Of a stretch of 29,912 bases of DNA, positions 23,878 to 29,912 are shown in pieces. The DNA lies in contig DAOUUT010000007.1 of assembly GCA_030668025.1 (NCBI GenBank), forward strand, positions 1-29,912, written 5' to 3'. Position 1 is the stretch's first letter, and the number at the start of each line of letters is the position of its first letter. The notes below the pieces were generated by a model. That model had not been told where the DNA came from. It did no database searches and saw only the letters and a list, made by a program, of their open reading frames with translations. The position numbers and the translations under genes are program-made. Source of the stretch: Promethearchaeota archaeon (lineage in GTDB: Archaea; Asgardarchaeota; Lokiarchaeia; Sigynarchaeales; SOKP01).

Positions 23878-25065
23878 ATAGAAATTCTTTAAATCAATTG
23901 ATCTAATTGTAGTATAACAAATATCTAAGCACCCATTCAAATTTTGAGAAGAGCATTTGTCGGGAGTATCCTTATCTGAATGGATGAATTTAGAATCCTT
24001 ATCTGAATGAAAGCAAGCTACTTGAAATGAAGATTTAGTTTTTTTAGCAAAAGATCGAAATGATAAGTGATCTGTTTTAGGTCTTAATATTTTTTTAAAT
24101 TTGATTAGTGGTACATTCAATTCGATTGCGCTTTCTTCAAGTATTTTTTTTAAGTTAAAAGTACCATTCTGGCTTTTAGAAGGTGATGAATTCTTGTTTT
24201 CAAGTCCTATGTATGTCCCGACCATATCTACATTAATATTAAAAGATCTATCTAAATCATACTTTTTACTTAAATAACTAAGATGCCTTTTACAGAAACT
24301 TTTAGATCCTTTTAAACCCCATTCTTCAGCACCACTCCATAAAAAGATTATATCATAATTTTCAAGAGGGTCTTTTTTAAATAATTTTATAAGTTCAATT
24401 AAAATAGAAACTCCACTAGCATTATCAATCGATCCTTTGGATTTGTTATTATCATATATAAGTAAAAATATTGTAACAGTTATAGCAAATTCAATTAATG
24501 TAAATATAATTATTAATTGAAAAGTTTCTACTGATTTTTCTCTAAATATAAAAATATATGGGATAAGCATAGCAAAAAAAACATAAGGAATTAAAATAAT
24601 TTTAAATAAAAAGAAGAAGATTTTCTGTAATCCATAAGGGAGATTAGATGAAAAGCTGTCATAATGAGCAGATAAAATTACGACTGCTCGATTCTTATTT
24701 TTCTTCCTAGCTTTGATTTTTGCTATAACATTTTTTGAGTTCTCCTTTCCTACTAAGGAATAATTGCGAGTCCTTTGAAAAAGATACTTTATAGAAAAAT
24801 AGGCACATAAAATTAATAATAAACGAGTAATTATCAGATAAAAAAATACGATAATATAGGTTAATCTCATAAAATACCTTTTAGCTCCAGTAAAAGAAAA
24901 ATACTCCAATTGAGAATTAATATTCTCCTTATATAAATCATTTTGAATATACAATGCTGCTTTTGTTTCGTTCACAGAAGAAGGCGGTCGATTAAAAGCT
25001 AAAGAATTAACATGATCTATTGGTGATTTTAGATGTTTTATTTTTGAGCTTAAAAGAGTATTCAT
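23860..25065 (-). CDS. Membrane-bound M28-family metallopeptidase
   Basis: The 401 residues contain the M28 aminopeptidase signature for two zinc ions: AHYDS (H134, D136), SIDNASG (D214), GAEEWG (E247, E248), NVDMVG (D280) and IHSDKDTPD (H362). Hydrophobic segments occur at about 65-97, 150-174 and 182-204, the last two inserted between the first and second metal motifs, so the catalytic domain is split by membrane helices and anchored. This architecture is uncommon for M28 enzymes. It probably trims peptides or proteins at the membrane; substrate unknown. The 3' end overlaps polC by 18 bp. Confidence 0.9.
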   Translation of the reverse strand: MNTLLSSKIKHLKSPIDHVNSLAFNRPPSSVNETKAALYIQNDLYKENINSQLEYFSFTGAKRYFMRLTYIIVFFYLIITRLLLILCAYFSIKYLFQRTRNYSLVGKENSKNVIAKIKARKKNKNRAVVILSAHYDSFSSNLPYGLQKIFFFLFKIILIPYVFFAMLIPYIFIFREKSVETFQLIIIFTLIEFAITVTIFLLIYDNNKSKGSIDNASGVSILIELIKLFKKDPLENYDIIFLWSGAEEWGLKGSKSFCKRHLSYLSKKYDLDRSFNINVDMVGTYIGLENKNSSPSKSQNGTFNLKKILEESAIELNVPLIKFKKILRPKTDHLSFRSFAKKTKSSFQVACFHSDKDSKFIHSDKDTPDKCSSQNLNGCLDICYTTIRSIDLKNFYSEEIR

Positions 25066-25155
25066 AAATTTCTTAATTCATGTCAACTTTTTAATATATG
25101 TTTTATAATTTGCAATTTACTTTTTTTCCAATAAGGAGATTCACTTAAAATGTAA

Positions 25156-25240
25156 TGCAGGAGGAGGGATTCGAACCCTCGAACTCCTATGAGACTAGAG
25201 CCTCGGTCTAGCACCGTTGACCAGGCTTGGCAACTCCTGC
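25156..25240 (-). tRNA. tRNA-Leu (GAG)
   Basis: An 85-nt class II tRNA. The acceptor stem GCAGGAG pairs with CTCCTGC, the anticodon stem CTAGA pairs with TCTAG, and the T-arm is GAGGG-TTCGAAT-CCCTC. A long variable arm (CTC-ATAG-GAG) is typical of Leu or Ser. The anticodon loop reads CCGAGGC, giving GAG, which reads CUU and CUC. Position 33 is therefore C instead of the near-universal U. The discriminator is A, as expected for Leu. No intron; the CCA end is not encoded. Confidence 0.9.
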
Positions 25241-25508
25241 GAAGTTTTTAAAAAATATCAGAAAATTTTTTACTTTAATTTTCTCGAACTTAATAGCATT
25301 AAAGAGTAGAAATATTAAAAAATTTTATTATTTACTTTCTCTAATAATTTAATTGTAAAACTAATTGGATTCGAATCATAATAAATTAAATTAATAATTT
25401 ATTGAAGTGCTTTGTTTTTAATAAGATTTTTATTCATAAGTTTTAACTAATTTTATATAATTTGTTAATTTAATATTTGATTTACTAAAAAGGAGAAATT
25501 GAGAAATA
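25241..25508. other. AT-rich spacer upstream of the Roadblock-GTPase gene
   Basis: It holds the promoters of tRNA-Leu (minus) and the GTPase gene (plus), and ends with AAGGAG upstream of the TTG start. Nothing else is seen. Confidence 0.4.
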
Positions 25509-26525
25509 TTGTCAGTTGATACAAAAAAGTTAGCGGCATTGCTCCAATGGTATAAACAAAGCCTTGGTAATGAATTAATCGCAGTTTTAGTATTAAATAG
25601 AGACGGTTTGGTTATGGACTCTTTAATAGGTTCTTCAGAAAAATCGCTAGATGAAGAAATTATTAGTGGTATAAGTGCTTTAGTAGAACCTGTATTAACT
25701 AGAATTACAAAAGAATACAGTTCAGGATCCTTTGGAACGGGAACTTTTGATACTGAGGATTATAGATTCGTTTTTTGTGAATCTGGACCTGAAGCTATTC
25801 TTGTTACGGTTTTAGATGCAATCGCGGGCGTAGATCCCGTTTTTCCTTACGCTTACTTAGCATCTGAAAAGATAGCCCGAATTTTCGACGGAAGAACCGT
25901 AAGTCCCGTTATTCCAAAGTTAATGTCTGAACGAGATGGAAAGAATGTTCAACGAAAAGTGGATACACTTCAAAAAATTACAATAAAATCTGGAGAATAC
26001 GCTTTTAAAATAATCCTTGGTGGAGATGGCGCAGTTGGCAAAACAAGCATGGTACATAGATACGTTGAAAATAGTTTTGCCACTGATTATAAATCTACGA
26101 TAGGTACTTCAATTATGAAAAAGACTTGTTCATTTGAAGGGATTGAAAGTATTGTGAAGTTTGTAATATGGGATTTAGCAGGACAAGCTCAATTTAAACG
26201 AGTTAGACAATCTTACTTAGCTAATTCAGAAGCAGGAATTTTAGTTTATGATGTAACAAATCGAATATCTTTTGAAAATGTCGAGAAAAATTGGTTCCGT
26301 GAAATTAAAAAAGCGTCTCCTGACATTTCGCTTATTTTGGTTGGAAATAAAATAGATTTAGAAAATGATAGAGTGGTTTCTACTGAAGAGGGGGAATCAC
26401 TAGCGCAAGAATTAAAGTTATCGTATATTGAAACATCTGCTAAAACAGGAGTAAATATAAATGATGCTTTCAAAATGCTTGCTTTACAAATAATAAAAAA
26501 GTTTATAGTAATGGAGGATGCGTAA
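25509..26525 (+). CDS. Roadblock/LC7 domain fused to a Rab-like small GTPase
   Basis: Residues 1-125 form a Roadblock/LC7-type domain (ELIAVLVLNRDGLVMDS and an alpha-beta sandwich after it), linked by about 35 residues to a complete Ras-superfamily GTPase. GTPase motifs: GGDGAVGKTS (171-180), switch I YKSTIGT with Thr 197, WDLAGQ (221-226, catalytic Gln kept), NKID (280-283) and ETSAK (308-312). Motifs and spacing are Rab/Arf-family-like and closest to Rab. No C-terminal cysteine for prenylation follows, since it ends KKFIVMEDA. Roadblock proteins act in eukaryotes as GTPase regulators (MglB, Ragulator), so an in-cis regulator or dimer platform is likely but inferred. The start is TTG with AAGGAG about 13 nt upstream. 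Confidence 0.93.
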   Translation: MSVDTKKLAALLQWYKQSLGNELIAVLVLNRDGLVMDSLIGSSEKSLDEEIISGISALVEPVLTRITKEYSSGSFGTGTFDTEDYRFVFCESGPEAILVTVLDAIAGVDPVFPYAYLASEKIARIFDGRTVSPVIPKLMSERDGKNVQRKVDTLQKITIKSGEYAFKIILGGDGAVGKTSMVHRYVENSFATDYKSTIGTSIMKKTCSFEGIESIVKFVIWDLAGQAQFKRVRQSYLANSEAGILVYDVTNRISFENVEKNWFREIKKASPDISLILVGNKIDLENDRVVSTEEGESLAQELKLSYIETSAKTGVNINDAFKMLALQIIKKFIVMEDA

Positions 26526-26529
26526 ATAG

Positions 26530-26620
26530 AGCCTCTGGGGGGAGTTGAACCCCCGGCCTACTGATGATTCGAACCAGTTGATTTTACGAATCAGTCGCTC
26601 TACGACTAAGCCACAAAGGC
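26530..26620 (-). tRNA. tRNA-Thr (CGU) with 19-nt intron
   Basis: The acceptor stem GCCTTTG pairs with CAGAGGC (one T-G pair) and the T-arm is GGGGG-TTCAACT-CCCCC. The anticodon stem ACTGA/TCAGT is interrupted by an intron at 26566-26584, at the canonical 37/38 site. A bulge-helix-bulge fits well: central helix TTCG with CGAA, bulges TAA and TCA, and an intron hairpin AATC-AACT-GGTT. Splicing two bases into each bulge leaves the loop TTCGTAA, anticodon CGT, which reads ACG. The mature RNA is 72 nt, and CCA is not encoded. Confidence 0.92.
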
Positions 26621-26672
26621 GAAATATTTAATATATTAAACATAAATATTAGAAAATTATAAAATTTTTCCA

Positions 26673-27689
26673 ATGAATAACAACGATTATATAAGTTCGA
26701 TAGGAGAAATAACATTAATAAAAATTATTGAAGAATTAATTTATGAAAAAACTGGAAGGAAATTAATTAGAGACGATTCTTTTTTTTTTAAAATTATAGA
26801 AGAAGATATCCTAAAAAATATCGTACTTAATTCAGATATGTTCAATGCTGCAACTGATGCTCCAGAAGAAATGTCCTTCTATCAGATGGGACGAAAATCT
26901 GTTCTTATGAATATAAGTGATCTTGTTGTTAAGGGCGTAAAACCCCAAGGTGTTATTATTTCTCTAGGACTTCCTGATAATTTAAAAGTTATAGATTTTA
27001 AATGTTTGATTGAGGGAATTATCGATTATATAAAATTGTGGAATATTAATTATTTGGGAGGAGATATTAATAAATCTAAGGAAATAATTATAAATCCGAC
27101 TGTATTTGGTTTTAAAGATCAAAAAAAAATAATTTATCGAAAAGGTTTAAAACCAGACGATTTAGTTTTAATAAACAATAAATTTGGCTTAACTGGCTTA
27201 GGATTTGACATAATTTTAAATAGAAAAGAGAAAATAGAGGATTTCCCTAAATATAGTAGAGCTATCAAAAGTGTATTAGAACCAAACGATATAGGAAAGG
27301 AAGGGTTTATTTTGTCTGATAAGCAATTAGCAACGGCGAGTATTGATTCTTCTGATGGGTTATCTAAATCTTTAAAAGATTTGCTTTTGTCAAATCCTAA
27401 AATGGGGTTTGAAATTGAATTTAATGAAAATTTAATTCATCAAGATTCAATAGAATATTCAAAAGATTACAAAGTATCGTTAGAAAAATTAGTCTTTAAT
27501 GGAGGAGAAGAATTTATTCATCTATTTACGATAAGACCCAAAAATCTTAAAATGGCTCAAAAAGTCGTCAAATCGAGGGGTGGAAAATTGATTAAGATCG
27601 GAAAAGTAATTTCTGAGGAAAAAATCTATTTTCTAAAAGAAGGTAAAAGAATTGAATTAAAGAGTCAAGGTTATGAACATTTTAAATGA
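26673..27689 (+). CDS. thiL: Thiamine-monophosphate kinase ThiL
   Basis: ThiL phosphorylates thiamine monophosphate to the cofactor thiamine pyrophosphate. The 338 residues match the family: the N-terminal GEITLIKIIEE, the ATP-site segment with SDMFNAATDAP then MGRKSVLMNISDLVVKGVKP, GGDINKS in the middle, SIDSSDGLSKSL, and the C-terminal GGEEFIHLFT. The first metal motif, usually GDDAA, is degenerate here (RDDSFFF, the two Asp kept). There is no Shine-Dalgarno sequence before the ATG, and the gene lies alone between two tRNA genes. Confidence 0.9.
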   Translation: MNNNDYISSIGEITLIKIIEELIYEKTGRKLIRDDSFFFKIIEEDILKNIVLNSDMFNAATDAPEEMSFYQMGRKSVLMNISDLVVKGVKPQGVIISLGLPDNLKVIDFKCLIEGIIDYIKLWNINYLGGDINKSKEIIINPTVFGFKDQKKIIYRKGLKPDDLVLINNKFGLTGLGFDIILNRKEKIEDFPKYSRAIKSVLEPNDIGKEGFILSDKQLATASIDSSDGLSKSLKDLLLSNPKMGFEIEFNENLIHQDSIEYSKDYKVSLEKLVFNGGEEFIHLFTIRPKNLKMAQKVVKSRGGKLIKIGKVISEEKIYFLKEGKRIELKSQGYEHFK

Positions 27690-27841
27690 TTTACCTTAAT
27701 GAAAACATTCAAGGAATATAGAACAGAAACGACTACAGAAAAAGTTATAAATTATTATAGATTTTATCCATTACAATTTTACTTTAATTTTAACTTTTTA
27801 ACAAGAACTAAAAGATTTGACATTATTATTCTATTGGCACA

Positions 27842-27945
27842 GGGCCATTAGCGCAGGCAGGTAGCGCAGCAGGCTTTTAACCTGAAGGTCGTGGGTTCGA
27901 TATGCTCGTTCGAAAAGATCGGGTGCGAAATTCCCACATGGCCCG
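27842..27945 (+). tRNA. tRNA-Lys (UUU) with 30-nt intron in the T-loop
   Basis: The acceptor stem GGGCCAT pairs with ATGGCCC, the D-stem GCGC pairs with GCGC, and the anticodon loop CTTTTAA gives UUU. The first anticodon-stem pair is a G-A mismatch. The T-stem GTGGG/CCCAC is separated by 37 nt instead of 7. A bulge-helix-bulge fits: central helix TTCG with CGAA, bulges ATA and ATT. Splicing two bases into each bulge removes 27902-27931 and leaves the canonical T-loop TTCGATT. The mature length is 74 nt, and the discriminator is G, as for Lys. Confidence 0.9.
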
Positions 27946-28000
27946 CTAATATTTTACTCTTTGTAAAGGTTGATTTAAAATTTATTTTTAAAAAAAAGTT

Positions 28001-29104
28001 TTGCATGAAATAATTAATCGAGTATGCATTAATGGTAAATATAAAGATAGATTATTAAAACGAATAAGCTCTCTTACAGCTAAAAAAATGGTAGATATAG
28101 AATTTAAATTACCGTCTGATGAACCCGAACAATTAATAATTAAATCCCAAGACACTACTAACGAAGCATATGGGTGTGAACCGGACAAAAGAGATATAAA
28201 AGCCCTCTTAAAATATGGGGTTATAAATTTAAATAAACCAAGTGGTCCAACAAGCCATGAAGTAGTCTCTTGGGCTCGCAAGATTTTAGAAATTGATAAC
28301 GCAGGACATGGGGGGACTTTAGATCCAAAGGTTACTGGAATATTACCTTGTGCGCTTGGTAAAGCTACAAGAGTTTTGTCGGCATTATTGTATGCCGGTA
28401 AAGAATATATAGGAGTAATGTATTTGCACACACTTGAGAAATTAAAAAAAATTGAAAAAGTATTTGAAATATTCACTAGTAAAATTTATCAAATGCCTCC
28501 TATAAAATCATCAGTAGTTCGAAAATTGAGAATAAGAGAGATTTATTATGCTAAAGTGTTTGAAGTAAATAAGAATCATGTATTATTTAAGGTCGGATGC
28601 GAAGCAGGTACTTACATTCGAAAATTATGTTTTGATATAGGAGAAGCTTTATGTTCAGGAGCACATATGTTAGAATTAAGGCGAACTAGAGTAGGGAATT
28701 TTGTAGAAGATAAGAGCCATGTAAATCTTCATAATATAAAAGATGCATATTCTATATACCGTGAAGAAGATGATGACTATTATTTGAGGAAAATAATTTC
28801 TCCTATGGAAAAAATGGTATCACATTTGCCAAAAATATATGTAAGAGATACTGCTGTTGATGCTTTATGTCATGGTGCAGATTTAGCTTCTGCTGGAACG
28901 TGTTATGTAGATGCACGAATCAATAATAATATGCAAATAGTTTACATGACGCTTAAAAAAGAATTAATTGGTTTTGGTACTGCTAAAATGAATGCAATGA
29001 AGATCTACAAGGCAAAATCTGGAATTGTGGCTAGAACCAATAAAATATTTATGGAACGAGGCATTTATCCTCGGTGGAATGAAATAATCAAAAACAAAAA
29101 GTAA
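28001..29104 (+). CDS. cbf5: tRNA/rRNA pseudouridine synthase Cbf5 (dyskerin homologue)
   Basis: Cbf5 is the catalytic subunit of H/ACA ribonucleoproteins (with Nop10, Gar1 and L7Ae) and also makes pseudouridine 55 in tRNA. Visible: GVINLNKPSGPTSHEV, the catalytic motif GHGGTLDPKVTG (Asp 108), the YQMPPIKSSVVR segment, AGTYIRKLC, and a C-terminal PUA domain (VDALCHGADL to VARTNKIFM). The longest frame starts at TTG 28001, but the ATG at 28088 (residue 30, MVDIEFKLPS) fits family N-termini better; neither has a Shine-Dalgarno sequence. It is followed after 14 bp by the methyltransferase gene. Confidence 0.93.
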   Translation: MHEIINRVCINGKYKDRLLKRISSLTAKKMVDIEFKLPSDEPEQLIIKSQDTTNEAYGCEPDKRDIKALLKYGVINLNKPSGPTSHEVVSWARKILEIDNAGHGGTLDPKVTGILPCALGKATRVLSALLYAGKEYIGVMYLHTLEKLKKIEKVFEIFTSKIYQMPPIKSSVVRKLRIREIYYAKVFEVNKNHVLFKVGCEAGTYIRKLCFDIGEALCSGAHMLELRRTRVGNFVEDKSHVNLHNIKDAYSIYREEDDDYYLRKIISPMEKMVSHLPKIYVRDTAVDALCHGADLASAGTCYVDARINNNMQIVYMTLKKELIGFGTAKMNAMKIYKAKSGIVARTNKIFMERGIYPRWNEIIKNKK

Positions 29105-29118
29105 GAATATGTAAAAAT

Positions 29119-29757
29119 ATGAAGCAAAAGAACCAACATTATTCTACTCAGTTCCCAGATGTAAAAATTAAAGTTTATTCCGTTCCAGAAAGTTTAAAAC
29201 AGCATTTATTTCTTTTTAAAACTATCACGGGAGTTTTTTCATTTAAAAAACTAGATTTAGGAACTAAGGTTTTTATTGAGCACATGACCGTTCCAAAAAA
29301 ACAGAGCGTTTTACTCGATCTAGGGTGCGGGTATGGTGCGATTGGAATTGTGTTGGCATATTTATCACCTCAAAGCACAGTTTATCTAATCGATATAAAT
29401 AAAAGAGCAATCTGGTGCTCTAGGGAAAATATAAAATATAATTTATTGGATAGGACAAACAAAGTTATTACTTTATCAGGAAACTATTTTAATCCTATTA
29501 AAAATAAAAACTTAAAGTTTGATGGAATTTATATGAATCCACCTTTACGCAATGGTAGAAGAGAATTTCTCAAGTTATGTGAAGAGATTCCTTATTTTTT
29601 AAAGCCAAAAGGACTATTTCAATTCGTGATTAAAAAAAAAATGGGCGCAGAATATGTATTGAAATACATAAATAGCAATTTTTCAAATATATTCGATATT
29701 AACATAATTTGTAAGAGATCTGGATATTGGGTTTTTGATCTAACTTTATTAGACTAG
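29119..29757 (+). CDS. Class I SAM-dependent methyltransferase, MJ0882/RsmC-like
   Basis: The 212 residues form one Rossmann-type methyltransferase domain: VLLDLGCGYGAIGI (residues about 64-77, motif I, SAM binding), VYLIDINKRAI (motif II), and MNPPLRNGR (139-147, motif IV, the NPP[FYW]-type active site of N-methyltransferases, with Leu here in place of the aromatic). It resembles archaeal MJ0882 and the C-terminal half of bacterial RsmC, so rRNA base N-methylation is likely but not proven. The 14 bp gap to cbf5 suggests co-transcription and a shared RNA-modification role. Confidence 0.88.
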   Translation: MKQKNQHYSTQFPDVKIKVYSVPESLKQHLFLFKTITGVFSFKKLDLGTKVFIEHMTVPKKQSVLLDLGCGYGAIGIVLAYLSPQSTVYLIDINKRAIWCSRENIKYNLLDRTNKVITLSGNYFNPIKNKNLKFDGIYMNPPLRNGRREFLKLCEEIPYFLKPKGLFQFVIKKKMGAEYVLKYINSNFSNIFDINIICKRSGYWVFDLTLLD

Positions 29758-29874
29758 AGTAATAATTTTTGATTTTATTATTGTAAAATTCAAGAAAATT
29801 ATTCAGTAAAATGGAAAATTTTTTTACAAATCGAATATTCTTTTAAAAAATATAGTAAGGAAAGAGGATTTTTT

Positions 29875-29912
29875 TTGACTAAAAAAAGAAAGATAGATGT
29901 TCTACTTCATGA
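29875..29912 (+). CDS. Start of a gene leaving the right edge
   Basis: A TTG at 29875-29877, with GGAAAGAGGA shortly upstream, opens a frame MTKKRKIDVLLH to the edge. Only 12 codons are visible, so no product can be named. An in-frame translation with a good ribosome-binding site and a basic beginning makes a real start reasonably likely. Confidence 0.45.
   Translation, partial: MTKKRKIDVLLH

Noticed and set aside
1..29912. CRISPR arrays, insertion sequences and rRNA genes
   Set aside because: No regularly spaced palindromic repeats, transposase motifs or conserved rRNA segments were seen.

Overview
The window is AT-rich (roughly 30% GC by eye) archaeal chromosome, most probably from a Lokiarchaeia-type Asgard archaeon. 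Archaeal markers are family D DNA polymerase (DP1 and DP2), Orc1/Cdc6, Pelota, RtcB with archease, Cbf5, the CDP-archaeol synthase CarS, and tRNA genes with bulge-helix-bulge introns. Asgard character comes from a Rab-like GTPase fused to a Roadblock domain, the remains of a longin/winged-helix protein, and several short proteins that look like eukaryotic cytoskeletal regulators. This placement is an inference from gene content.

Left part (1-8.4 kb, all minus strand). After a gene running off the left edge come a coiled-coil protein with a long proline-glycine repeat (468-959), a 207-residue all-helical coiled-coil protein (1101-1724) and a 42-residue zinc ribbon (1873-2001). Next is a radical SAM enzyme directly joined to Pelota, with stop and start codons abutting. 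A 50-residue protein (4599-4751) carries what looks like a WH2 actin-binding motif and sits downstream of a duplicated TATA-bearing segment. A tight run follows: cutA, a membrane-anchored unknown, a nucleotidyltransferase, a second radical SAM protein with an unusual cysteine spacing, and a GNAT acetyltransferase.

Middle (8.7-16.1 kb). A 938-residue protein has a tandem 15-residue Lys/Pro repeat, six repeats of about 85-90 residues, and an unassigned C-terminal domain. Next is a broken longin/winged-helix gene. RtcB RNA ligase and archease lie convergently; they fit the intron-bearing tRNAs further right, since RtcB joins tRNA exons. A KH-domain protein and carS follow.

Replication island (16.1-23.9 kb). 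A palindrome-containing AT-rich spacer (candidate origin) precedes orc1/cdc6. Then come a DUF2240-like zinc protein and DP1 on the minus strand, and DP2 divergently on the plus strand. Thus initiator, replicative polymerase and a possible origin occupy about 8 kb.

Right part (23.9 kb to end). It holds a membrane M28 peptidase, tRNA-Leu(GAG), the Roadblock-GTPase fusion, tRNA-Thr(CGU) with a canonical intron, thiL, tRNA-Lys(UUU) with an intron in the T-loop, cbf5, an MJ0882-like methyltransferase, and the start of a gene leaving the right edge.

The most notable signal is the set of short cytoskeleton-like genes on the left: a WH2-like peptide, a polyproline coiled-coil protein, and a long coiled-coil protein that might be BAR-like. 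These could be parts of an archaeal actin-regulating system, but the case rests on motif reading alone.
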